A stretch of DNA of 49,284 bases from Actinomycetota bacterium (GCA_020029595.1 JAIBJN010000007.1:1-49284); one strand, 5' to 3'; shown: positions 33,313 to 40,634, counted from the first letter of the stretch. Notes: generated from the sequence alone by a model not told the origin. A program made the numbers and translations.

Positions 33313-34190
33313 TGGTGCCCCTGATGCCGGCGACGACCGTGCGCGAGCTCGAGCGGGAGCTGGCGCAGCTTCGCGACGCCTCCACCGAGCCGGGCGCCGC
33401 CCCGCGCCTGCGGACGAGCGTGATGACGCACATCGCCTGGGTGCCCGAGCGCTGGGTCGAGGCGGCGACCGGCACGCTCGCAGGGCTCGCGGAGCGGCAT
33501 CCGTCGCGCACGATCCTCCTCTTCCCGCGACCCGAGGACGACTCCGACGCCCTCGAGGGCGAGGTGGACTACCGCTGCTTTGTGCGGGGGGGCGAGGAGC
33601 GCGAGGTGTGCTCGGAGGTGATCTCGCTGCGGCTCTGCGGAGCTCGGGCGTCGGCGCCTGCCAGCGTCGTCATGCCGTTCCTGGTCTCCGATCTGCCCGT
33701 GTTCCTGCGCTGGCGCGGTCCGCTCCCGTTCGGCGCGCCCGAGCTCGAGCAGCTCGCCGGCGTGGCCGACCGGCTCGTGGTGGACTCGGGCGAGTGGCCG
33801 GAGCCACGGGCGGATCTGGCCTCTCTCCCCTCGCTCTTCGACCGCATCGCCGTCTCCGATATCGCGTGGGCGCGGACGCTGCCCTGGCGTGCGGCCGTCG
33901 CCGAGCTCTGGCCGGATGTGCGGGAGGCGTCCGCCGTCCGCGTGGCGGCGCCGGAGTCAGTGGCGCTGCTTCTCGGCGCCTGGCTCGAGACCCGCCTGGG
34001 GCGGAAAGTCCGGCTCGACCACGAGCCGGCCGGTGAGATCGAGCTCGTCGAGGTCGACGGCCGCGAGGCGCGTCCGACCCGGATCGAGCCGAAGACGTCG
34101 AGCGACCTCCTCTCGGACCAGCTCGAGCTCTTCGGCCGCGACCGCATCTACGAGGAGGCCGTACGGAGCTTCTCGTCGGAGCCGACCTAG
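33312..34190 (+). CDS. opcA: OpcA, glucose-6-phosphate dehydrogenase assembly protein
   Basis: 292 aa. OpcA assists assembly and activity of glucose-6-phosphate dehydrogenase in actinobacteria and cyanobacteria. Recognised from RTSVMTHIAWVPE, SRTILLFPRPEDD, VSDLPVFLRWRGPLPF, DRLVVDSGEW and the position straight after zwf. Two GTG codons (33312, 33315) after GGAGG are possible starts; the first overlaps the zwf stop. The TAG stop at 34188-34190 forms the edge of a perfect 11-bp hairpin. Confidence 0.93.
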   Translation: MVPLMPATTVRELERELAQLRDASTEPGAAPRLRTSVMTHIAWVPERWVEAATGTLAGLAERHPSRTILLFPRPEDDSDALEGEVDYRCFVRGGEEREVCSEVISLRLCGARASAPASVVMPFLVSDLPVFLRWRGPLPFGAPELEQLAGVADRLVVDSGEWPEPRADLASLPSLFDRIAVSDIAWARTLPWRAAVAELWPDVREASAVRVAAPESVALLLGAWLETRLGRKVRLDHEPAGEIELVEVDGREARPTRIEPKTSSDLLSDQLELFGRDRIYEEAVRSFSSEPT

Positions 34191-34215
34191 CGATCCACGC
34201 TTCTGCGTGGATCGC
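34190..34215. repeat. Perfect 11-bp hairpin at the opcA/pgl junction
   Basis: GCGATCCACGC (34190-34200), loop TTCT, GCGTGGATCGC (34205-34215). The first G is the last base of the opcA stop. In the pgl frame it reads AIHASAWIA, inside the region where the pgl start codon should be. Confidence 0.85.
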
Positions 34216-34792
34216 GAACGAGTCGCAAAAGCACGAACCGTTCCGCATCGCGCTCGCGGGGGGATCGACCGTTCGACCGGTATACGAGGCTCTGTCGGAA
34301 TTCCAGCTCAGCTGGAATTCCTGGCACGTCTGGTGGAGCGACGAGCGGCTCGTCCCGCCCGACCACCCCGACTCGAACGAGCGCATGGCCCGGGAGGCGC
34401 TCCTCTCCCACTTGCGGATCCCGGAGGAGCAGGTGCACCCGCTGCGCTCACTCGACGTCGTGCTGCCGGAGACCTTCGACCTCGTCCTCCTCGGCCTGGG
34501 CCCGGACGGACACACGGCGTCGCTCTATCCCGGCCACGACGACGAGCTGGCGGAGCCGGGGCCGCTCGTCCACGTGCCCGAGCCCGGTCTGCCGCCGCCG
34601 CATCCGCGGCTCTCGTTCTCCCTCGCCTACCTGAGCGCGCAGCCGCTCGCGGCGTTCCTCGTCGCCGGCGCCGAGAAGCGTGAGGCGCTCGCCCGCGTCC
34701 TGGCGGGGAACGAGTCGCTCCCCGCCGCGCGCGTCCGCGCACGGGAGATGTTCGTCCTCGCCGACGAAGCCGCCTTCCCCCAGCCCAAGTAA
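34193..34792 (+). CDS. pgl: 6-phosphogluconolactonase; start codon not identifiable
   Basis: Hydrolyses 6-phosphogluconolactone between Zwf and Gnd. In frame from the opcA stop the sequence reads FRIALAGGSTVRPVYEAL, then WHVWWSDERLVPPDHPDSNE, LLGLGPDGHTASLYPGH and the C-terminal VAGAEKREALARVLAG: all 6PGL/NagB-fold motifs. But no ATG, GTG or TTG exists in frame before ATG 34385, which lies after the conserved substrate loop. So either a non-standard start (for example ATC 34193), a small sequence error, or a damaged 5' end. Coordinates here mark the homologous region after the opcA stop. A 25-bp palindrome lies inside at 34297-34321. Confidence 0.82.
   Translation: MHASAWIANESQKHEPFRIALAGGSTVRPVYEALSEFQLSWNSWHVWWSDERLVPPDHPDSNERMAREALLSHLRIPEEQVHPLRSLDVVLPETFDLVLLGLGPDGHTASLYPGHDDELAEPGPLVHVPEPGLPPPHPRLSFSLAYLSAQPLAAFLVAGAEKREALARVLAGNESLPAARVRAREMFVLADEAAFPQPK
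34297..34321. repeat. Perfect 12-bp-arm palindrome inside pgl
   Basis: GGAATTCCAGCT, central C (34309), AGCTGGAATTCC. It encodes the EFQLSWNS part of the lactonase, between the sugar loop and the WWSDER motif. Its low GC stands out from the neighbouring sequence. Confidence 0.85.
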
Positions 34793-34808
34793 CACTGTGT
34801 TACTTGGG
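34784..34808. repeat. Palindrome sharing the stop codons of pgl and the amidase
   Basis: CCCAAGTAACAC, central T (34796), GTGTTACTTGGG: perfect 12-bp arms. Each arm carries Pro-Lys-stop for its own gene (CCC AAG TAA), pgl on plus and the amidase on minus. No T-run follows, so terminator function is uncertain. Confidence 0.85.
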
Positions 34809-35825
34809 GAGGGCTGACTCGACGGCCTCGCCGACGGCGAGGACGAGCGCGTCGTCTCCCGGACGCGCGGCGATCTGGAGTGAGGCCGGGAGGCCGTTCT
34901 CGGCCGGCCCGCACGGCAGCGCGAGCGCCGGCCAGCCGAGGCCGTTCAAGGGTCGCGTAAGCGAGATCATCCGCTCGCGCAGGGCGAGGTCGCCGATGCC
35001 CACCGGCGGAGCGACCATCGGCATCGTCGGCGTGAGGAGGACGTCGAAGCCGTCGAGCGCCTCGAGACTGCGCTCCCGATACGCCTCCCGCTCGGCCCGC
35101 GACGCCGCCACGTCCTCCGGCGCCACCGCGAACGCCCGCTCGAGCTTCCGGCGCACGTTCTCGCCGTAGAGATCGGCATGCTCTGCGAAGAGCTCGCGGT
35201 GGACGTCGGCCGCCTCGACCATGAACGCCGGGTCGAGCGCTCCGGAGAGCGCGAAGTCGATCCGCGTCAGGCGGGGGAAGAGCGCCGCGGCCTCCTCGAC
35301 CCGCGCCCGCACGAGCGCGTCGGCGGACTCGGCCCAGGCGAGCGCGGCGCGCACGTCCCCGAGGTCGACGGGGCCCTCCGGCACGGCTTCCGGCGCGAAC
35401 GCCCGCATCATCTCGACGCAACCGGAGACCGAGCGCGCCATCGGCCCGACCGTGTCGAAGCTCGGCGCGAGGGGGAAGACCCCGTCCGCGGCGACGAGCC
35501 CGTGCGTCGGCTTGAAGCCGACGACGCCGCAGCACGCTGCCGGAAGCCTGATCGAGCCCGCGCTGTCCGTCCCGAGCGCCGCCTCGCAGAGCCCGGCGGC
35601 AAGCGCCGCCGCCGAGCCGCCGCTCGACCCGCCCGGGATCCGCCCGGGGTCGAGCGGGTTGACGACCGCGCCGTAGTGAGGGTTGTCGGAGGTGATCCCG
35701 TAGGCGAACTCGTGGAGATTCGTCTTGCCGACGATCGCGTACCCGGCCTCCTCGAGCCGCGTCACGGAGCTCGCCGACCGCTCGGGGAGGTGGTCGCGAA
35801 AGATCGCCGAGCCATACGTCGTCAC
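34800..35825 (-). CDS. Amidase-signature enzyme; 5' end not resolved
   Basis: Amidase family (GatA/AmiE-signature hydrolase), 341 aa from GTG 35825. Motifs: GKTNLHEFAYGITS, the Gly/Ser-rich PGGSSGGSAAALAAG, the Ser nucleophile region GTDSAGSIRLPAACCG and FKPTHGL. Amidases use a Ser-Ser-Lys triad; the Lys lies in GVKDLIDTAG, whose codon is at 35850-35852, upstream of GTG 35825. The frame is open to 35933 (AYRAFLALPPKPRKG) but has no standard start there and sits +1 relative to the small ORF at 35914-36030. So the gene is frameshifted, uses an odd start, or carries a sequence error. Substrate unknown. Confidence 0.8.
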   Translation of the reverse strand: MTTYGSAIFRDHLPERSASSVTRLEEAGYAIVGKTNLHEFAYGITSDNPHYGAVVNPLDPGRIPGGSSGGSAAALAAGLCEAALGTDSAGSIRLPAACCGVVGFKPTHGLVAADGVFPLAPSFDTVGPMARSVSGCVEMMRAFAPEAVPEGPVDLGDVRAALAWAESADALVRARVEEAAALFPRLTRIDFALSGALDPAFMVEAADVHRELFAEHADLYGENVRRKLERAFAVAPEDVAASRAEREAYRERSLEALDGFDVLLTPTMPMVAPPVGIGDLALRERMISLTRPLNGLGWPALALPCGPAENGLPASLQIAARPGDDALVLAVGEAVESALPK

Positions 35826-35913
35826 GAGTCCCGCCGTGTCGATCAGATCCTTGACGCCGAGCGCGATACCCTTCCTCGGCTTGGGCGGGAGCGCGAGGAA
35901 CGCCCGGTAGGCG

Positions 35914-36030
35914 TCAGGAGAGCGCGTCGTAGATCACCGCGACGGCGACCGAGCCGGCGAGGAGTACGAGCACAATCCCGAGCAGCAGGAGCCCGAGGCG
36001 CATGTTCGTGCGGGAGAGCTCCGGGTCCAC
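35914..36030 (-). CDS. 38-residue single-pass membrane peptide
   Basis: GTG 36030 opens MDPELSRTNMRLGLLLLG and continues as one membrane helix ending VIYDALS. GGAGGGG, supplied by the end of structured repeat B, lies 5 bases before the start. It follows the coxB-coxA-ctaB genes on the same strand, so it may be a small oxidase-associated subunit; no family is recognised. Its TGA (35914-35916) overlaps the amidase frame. Confidence 0.7.
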   Translation of the reverse strand: MDPELSRTNMRLGLLLLGIVLVLLAGSVAVAVIYDALS

Positions 36031-36031
36031 T

Positions 36032-36198
36032 AGTGCCCCTCCAGGTACTGCTGCCCCGCTTCGGCGTCGCGAGCACCAAGCCAGAGGTCACACTCGACCG
36101 AAGGCAAGGCTGAGGAAGCCTTGGTGAGGGCGAGGGTGGGCTCTGGCGCCGCGTGATCGCGGGGCAGAAGTGCGGCGTGTAGTGCCTGGAGGGGCACT
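36032..36198. repeat. Structured intergenic repeat, copy B
   Basis: 167-bp inverted counterpart of copy A at 1304-1467. Ends AGTGCCCC (36032-36039) and GGGGCACT (36191-36198). Stems: CTGCCCCGC 36051-36059 with GCGGGGCAG 36159-36167; GCCAGAG 36080-36086 with CTCTGGC 36141-36147; CAAGGCT 36105-36111 with AGCCTTG 36117-36123 over a 5-base loop. The last base is part of the ctaB stop and the other end gives the Shine-Dalgarno of the 38-aa peptide gene. Confidence 0.85.
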
Positions 36199-37403
36199 TA
36201 GCCGAGCACCACCGGGTCGATCGCCATGGCGACGAAGAGCAGGGCCAGGTACGCGAGCGAGTAGCTGAAGAGACGCCGTGCCCGCGCGGGAGTCGTCTGC
36301 CGCTGGAGGGCTACCGCGAGAGCCAGGAAGAGCGCGCCGAGCACGAGTGCCGAGACGAGGTAGACGGGGCCGAGCGTGCGCCCGAGGACGGGGAGGAGCG
36401 TGACGCCCACGAGGACGAGCGAGTAGAGGACGATCGAGCGCGCCGTCTCGCGCTCGCCGCGGACGACCGGGAGCATCGGGATCCCCGCCTCCGCGTAGTC
36501 GCGCTTGATCAGGATCGCGAGCGCCCAGAAGTGGGGCGGCGTCCAGAAGAAGACAATGAGGAAGAGAGCCAGCGCCGTGAGCGTGAGGTCGCCGGTCGCG
36601 GCCGCCCAGCCGACGAGCGGCGGCACCGCACCCGCGGCCCCCCCGATGACGATGTTCTGCGGCGTCGAGCGCTTGAGCCAGCGCGTGTAGACGAGGACGT
36701 AGAAGAGGTTCCCGGCCAGGGCGAGCAGGGCGGCGAGGACGTTGACGAAGCTCGTGAGGACGACGTAGGAGAGGGCCGAGAGCGCCAGCCCGAACTCGAG
36801 CGCCCGCTCCGGTGGCACGCGGCCGGACGCGACCGGCCTCCCGGCGGTGCGCTTCATGTGCGTGTCGATGTCGCGGTCGAGGACGTGGTTGAGCGCGCTC
36901 GCGCCGCCGCAGGCAAGCGCGAGGCCGCCGAGCGTGGCGAGCGCGAGCCCGGCGGGCGGCAGCCCGCCGGCGCCGACGATCATTCCCCCGGCGCCCGTGA
37001 TCAGCAGGAGCACCATGATCCGCGGTTTCGTCAGCGCCAGGTAGTCCCGCCAGGAGCCGGCCGGCACCGGTCTTCCCCCGCGGAAGGAGACGGCCGCCGT
37101 GACCGCCGCCGCCGCGAGCGCGGCCGCGCCCAGGGCGATGTGGAGCCAGGAGGGCGCTTCCGCGAGCGCGGCGAGCCCGGCGGCGGCGAAGAGGACGAAC
37201 GCCGACGTCGCCGCCGCGAGGAGCTCTGGCCGGTCCGGGTGCGCGAGCCGCGCAGTGAGGGCCGCCGCCGCCAACAGAGCCAGCGTCACGTTCGCGGCGA
37301 TGTCGTGGGCGAGGCCCCACGAGCCCGTCGCCACGACCCCGGCGACACCGGCCGTCGCCGCGACGGCGGTCAGGCGGAGCCACGGGCCGGGCCGCGGGCT
37401 CAT
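36198..37403 (-). CDS. ctaB: Protoheme IX farnesyltransferase (heme O synthase) with extra N-terminal membrane region
   Basis: 401 aa, makes heme O for the oxidase encoded upstream. The prenyltransferase part starts near residue 118 (YLALTKPRIMVLLLITGAGG) with the two Asp-rich motifs NHVLDRDIDTHMKRTAGRP and, later, IVFFWTPPHFWALAILIKRDY. Ahead of it are about 110 residues with four membrane spans (GSWGLAHDIAANVTLALL, SWLHIALGAAALAAAAV), not usual in CtaB; they look like half of a CtaA-type heme A synthase, which would be a partial CtaA-CtaB fusion. ATG 37403 overlaps the coxA stop (ATGA). Confidence 0.92.
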   Translation of the reverse strand: MSPRPGPWLRLTAVAATAGVAGVVATGSWGLAHDIAANVTLALLAAAALTARLAHPDRPELLAAATSAFVLFAAAGLAALAEAPSWLHIALGAAALAAAAVTAAVSFRGGRPVPAGSWRDYLALTKPRIMVLLLITGAGGMIVGAGGLPPAGLALATLGGLALACGGASALNHVLDRDIDTHMKRTAGRPVASGRVPPERALEFGLALSALSYVVLTSFVNVLAALLALAGNLFYVLVYTRWLKRSTPQNIVIGGAAGAVPPLVGWAAATGDLTLTALALFLIVFFWTPPHFWALAILIKRDYAEAGIPMLPVVRGERETARSIVLYSLVLVGVTLLPVLGRTLGPVYLVSALVLGALFLALAVALQRQTTPARARRLFSYSLAYLALLFVAMAIDPVVLG

Positions 37404-39028
37404 GTCTTGAGCTCCCGGAGCTTGAGCCTCAGATCGCGCAGCGGCCGGGGGCTCGAGACGTAGGGGACCCGGTCGAAGTTGTGGGCGGGCGGAGGGGAGG
37501 TCGCGTACCACTCGAGTGTGTCGGCCTGCCACGGGTCGTTCCCGACCCGCGTTCCGTTCCGCCAGCTCTTGACGGCGTTCCAGACGAAGACGAGGAGGGC
37601 GATGCCCATAAGGAAGGCGCCGAGCGTCGAGACCAGGTTGTACCACTCGAAGAGCCCCTCGCGCTCGTACGTGTAGATCCGGCGCGGCATCCCCATGAGA
37701 CCGAGCATGTGCTGAGGCAGGAAGGCCGCGTTGAAGCCGACGAACATGAGCCAGAAGTGAACCTGCGCGAGGCGCTCGTCGTACATGCGGCCCGTGATCT
37801 TCGGGAACCAGTAGTACGTCCCGGCGAAGATCCCGAAGACCGTCCCGCCGAAGAGCACGTAGTGCAGGTGCGCGACGACGTAGTAGGAGTCCTGCGCCTG
37901 GTAGTCCACCGGGAAGACGGCGAGCAGGATCCCGGAGAGTCCGCCCATCGTGAAGAGCGCGAGGAAGCCGAGGCAGAAGAGGAGCGGGGCGCGAAACCAG
38001 AGGTGGCCGCGCCAGAGCGTCGCGAGCCAGTTGAAGATCTTGATCGCGGTCGGGATCGCCACCGAGAACGAGGTGATCATGAACCACGCTTGGAGGGGGA
38101 CGGCCAGCCCGATCGTGAACATGTGGTGCGCCCAGACGAGCATGCTCGCGAAGGCGATGCCGATGGTGGAGAACGCGATCGCCTTGTAGCCGAAGATCGG
38201 CTTCCGCGAGAAGACCGGGATCACCTCCGAGATCATCCCCATGGCGGGCAGCACCATGATGTAGACCTCCGGGTGGCCGAAGAACCAGAACATGTGCTGC
38301 CAGAGCTCCGGCCCCCCCTCTCCCTCGAAGAACGACGTCCCGGTCTGCCGGTCGAGGAGCAGGAGCGTCACCGCCGCCGAGATCGTCGGGAGCACGAGCA
38401 CGAGCAGGACGGCGTACGCCTCGATCGCCCAGACGAAGAGGGGGATGCGCATCCAGGTCATCCCCGGCGTGCGCATGTTGTGGATCGTGACGATGAAGTT
38501 GATCGCGCCGGCCAGCGAGGAGAGCGAGGTGAGGTGCAGGCCGAGGATCCAGAGGTCCTGACCCGAGCCCGGGCTGAACTCCGCGCTCGAGAGCGGCGCG
38601 TAGGCAGTCCAGCCCGAGTTGGCCGCCCCTCCGTCGGCGAGGAAGCTCGAGAGGATGACGAGCCCGCCGAGGAGGAAGAGCCAGTAGGAGAGCGCGTTCA
38701 GGCGCGGAAACGCCATGTCGCGCGCCCCGATCATGAGCGGGACCACGTAGTTCGCGAAACCGGCGAGGATGGGGACGACGAAGAGGAAGATCATCGCCGT
38801 CCCGTGGATCGTGAAGAGCTGGTTGTAGTTGTCCTGGGTGACGATGTCGTTGTTCGCCTGAGCGAGCTGGACGCGCATGAGCAGCGCCATCAGCCCGGCC
38901 GCGAAGAAGAAGAAGAAGGCCGTGACGATGTAGAGGACGCCGATCCGCTTGTGGTCGACGGTCGTGAGCCAGCTCGTCACCCGGCCCTCGCGCCAGGTGG
39001 GGGTCGCCGTCTCGGTGCGGACGGCCAT
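37400..39028 (-). CDS. coxA: Cytochrome c oxidase subunit I (heme-copper, A-type)
   Basis: 542 aa with twelve spans. Reduces O2 to water and pumps protons. Heme and copper ligands and channels are visible: FTIHGTAMIF, the D-channel start FPRLNALSYWLF, FFGHPEVYIMVLPAMG with the cross-linked His-Tyr and channel Glu, WAHHMFTIG, the K-channel region AIPTAIKIFNW, and AHLHYVLFGGTVF with the heme a and a3 His. TAATG overlap with coxB. No subunit III gene follows. Confidence 0.97.
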   Translation of the reverse strand: MAVRTETATPTWREGRVTSWLTTVDHKRIGVLYIVTAFFFFFAAGLMALLMRVQLAQANNDIVTQDNYNQLFTIHGTAMIFLFVVPILAGFANYVVPLMIGARDMAFPRLNALSYWLFLLGGLVILSSFLADGGAANSGWTAYAPLSSAEFSPGSGQDLWILGLHLTSLSSLAGAINFIVTIHNMRTPGMTWMRIPLFVWAIEAYAVLLVLVLPTISAAVTLLLLDRQTGTSFFEGEGGPELWQHMFWFFGHPEVYIMVLPAMGMISEVIPVFSRKPIFGYKAIAFSTIGIAFASMLVWAHHMFTIGLAVPLQAWFMITSFSVAIPTAIKIFNWLATLWRGHLWFRAPLLFCLGFLALFTMGGLSGILLAVFPVDYQAQDSYYVVAHLHYVLFGGTVFGIFAGTYYWFPKITGRMYDERLAQVHFWLMFVGFNAAFLPQHMLGLMGMPRRIYTYEREGLFEWYNLVSTLGAFLMGIALLVFVWNAVKSWRNGTRVGNDPWQADTLEWYATSPPPAHNFDRVPYVSSPRPLRDLRLKLRELKT

Positions 39029-40071
39029 TAGCCCTCGCCCTCCGCGGGCGGCTGTTGTGGCGGTGCGAGCCTCTCGTTCGAGCGAATGTAGGCGGCCAGG
39101 GCCTGCACCTGGAACGCGGGCCAGCCCCTGCCGACCGGCGGCATGTAGCCGGGAAAGCCCGGCCGGTCCTGCCCGTCGGCCAGGAGCCGCGTGAGGGCCT
39201 CCTCGTTCACGAGCGTGCCGTTCTGGGCGATCGGCGGGCCGATGTCGCCCTCGCCGGCGAGGCCGTGGCACTTCGCGCAGACGCGGTCCCACGTCTCGCG
39301 TCCCAGCCTGAGCTGCGTCGCGCCCGGCTCGTCCTGGCCGCTGACGAGGGCGAGCCAGCTCGTGTACTCCGGCTGCGTGACCACCTCGACGGTCGTCGGC
39401 ATGACGGCGTGGAGGATCCCGCAGAGCTCGGCGCAGCGGCCCTCGAACACCCCTTCTCTCACCGGCCGGAAGCGGAGCTCGTTCGTCTTCCCGGGGATGG
39501 CGTCGCGCTTGCCCGTCAGCTCCGGCACCCACCAGCTGTGGTTGACGTCGAACGAGGTGAGCTCGAGCTTCACCGGGCGGCCGGCCGGGAGAACGAGCGT
39601 GTCGATGGCGATCTGGCCCTCCGGATAGACGTACTCCCAGTAGAACTGGTGGGCCTCGACGCGGATCACGAGCTCGTTCGAGCGGTCGCCGCTCGTCGCC
39701 TGGACGGCCGAGGTCCGCGCGAGGACGACGACGGCGATCCCGACGAGGATGACGGCGGGGATGATCGTCCAGATGATCTCGAGGCGCGTGTTGCCGTGGA
39801 TCTGCGGCCCCTCGGCCTCTTCGGGAGTCGTCTGCCGGCGGCGGAAGCGGACGATGAAGAGGACGAGCGCGGCCTCGACGGCGACGAAGACGACCGCGCA
39901 GATGGCGAAGACGAACCAGTAGAGCTCGTTGATCGCATCCCCGCTCGGCGTCGCCGACGAGGGCGGGGAAAGGCCGCCGTTGGCCGGATCTTGGCCCAGC
40001 GCCACCGGGACGGCGCCGAGCGCGAGCGCCGCGAGCAGGGCGGCGATGACGGCGGGCTTCCTCCTCCCCAT
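39028..40071 (-). CDS. coxB: Cytochrome c oxidase subunit II fused to cytochrome c (caa3 type)
   Basis: 347 aa. Signal peptide (IAALLAALALGAVPVALG), two membrane helices, then the CuA cupredoxin domain with WWVPELTGKRDAIPG and the copper site GRCAELCGILHAVM (near residue 215). The C-terminal domain is a fused cytochrome c with CAKCH (heme binding) and a distal Met in GYMPPVG. This is the caa3 form that takes electrons directly from soluble cytochrome c or a bc complex. ATG 40071; TAGAAT on the minus strand (40083-40088) lies 11 bases upstream as a candidate -10. Confidence 0.96.
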   Translation of the reverse strand: MGRRKPAVIAALLAALALGAVPVALGQDPANGGLSPPSSATPSGDAINELYWFVFAICAVVFVAVEAALVLFIVRFRRRQTTPEEAEGPQIHGNTRLEIIWTIIPAVILVGIAVVVLARTSAVQATSGDRSNELVIRVEAHQFYWEYVYPEGQIAIDTLVLPAGRPVKLELTSFDVNHSWWVPELTGKRDAIPGKTNELRFRPVREGVFEGRCAELCGILHAVMPTTVEVVTQPEYTSWLALVSGQDEPGATQLRLGRETWDRVCAKCHGLAGEGDIGPPIAQNGTLVNEEALTRLLADGQDRPGFPGYMPPVGRGWPAFQVQALAAYIRSNERLAPPQQPPAEGEG

Positions 40072-40132
40072 GGGCCGCTGCGATTCTATTCGCCTCGGCG
40101 GAGACGGGCTTCGCCACGAACGTCACCCGATC

Positions 40133-40284
40133 GGGGGAGTTGCAATTCCCCCAAAATGTGGTTCAGTGAGTGCTGAACGAGGTACCTCTTTAGCGGCGAG
40201 AGGACCTCGGATCGGCATCGCCGGAAGCTGGGAGAGGTTTTCGCGCGCCGAGGGGAGTTGCATGGGGGAACCCTGTGTCCCCCA
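40133..40284. promoter_or_regulatory. coxB / 40320 divergent control region with two GGGGGA-N8-TCCCCC sites
   Basis: The 248-bp gap holds two inverted repeats of the same form: GGGGGA-N8-TCCCCC at 40133-40152 and at 40264-40283 (the second extended by CAT/ATG to 9-bp arms). A third, different repeat, GTTCAG-tgagtg-CTGAAC, lies at 40161-40178. The first is about 45 bases upstream of the coxB -10; the second ends near the -35 position of the right-hand gene. These look like operator sites for one regulator. Confidence 0.55.
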
Positions 40285-40319
40285 TGAACCCCCCTCACCA
40301 CGGTCACTAGGCTTCGACT

Positions 40320-40634
40320 GTGAGTGAGGAGGCCTGGATCGTGCCGCTCCCTGCCGACGTGACGGAGCCCTTCGAGGTCTTCGTCAACGGCGTGCGCCAG
40401 CAGCCCGGCGCCGACTATACGGTCGCCGGCGGCGCGCTCCGCTTCACGAAGCCGCTCGCGCACGAAGGGCGGCTCGGCCTTCTCCGGTGGGCGAGCATGT
40501 TCCTCGGGGTCGCAGGCACGTACCGGAGGAACGACTCGGTCGACGTCGTCTACGAGGTTTCCGGAAGCCCCAGGGTCGCCTCCGGGCTCCGGATCATCCC
40601 GCCAGGCGAGACAGGACCGCCCCCGTCGAGCTGA
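40320..40634 (+). CDS. Small hypothetical protein, beta-rich
   Basis: 104 aa, family not recognised. Sequence alternates short strands: AWIVPLPADVTEPFEVFVNG, QQPGADYTVAGGALRFT, RNDSVDVVYEV. The VNGVRQQPGADYTVAGGALRF pattern resembles a short beta-sandwich seen in phage fibre or carbohydrate proteins, which is only a similarity of pattern. GTG 40320 has TAGGCT 6 bases upstream (leaderless). Its end overlaps the convergent DUF4395 gene by 41 bp. Confidence 0.7.
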   Translation: MSEEAWIVPLPADVTEPFEVFVNGVRQQPGADYTVAGGALRFTKPLAHEGRLGLLRWASMFLGVAGTYRRNDSVDVVYEVSGSPRVASGLRIIPPGETGPPPSS

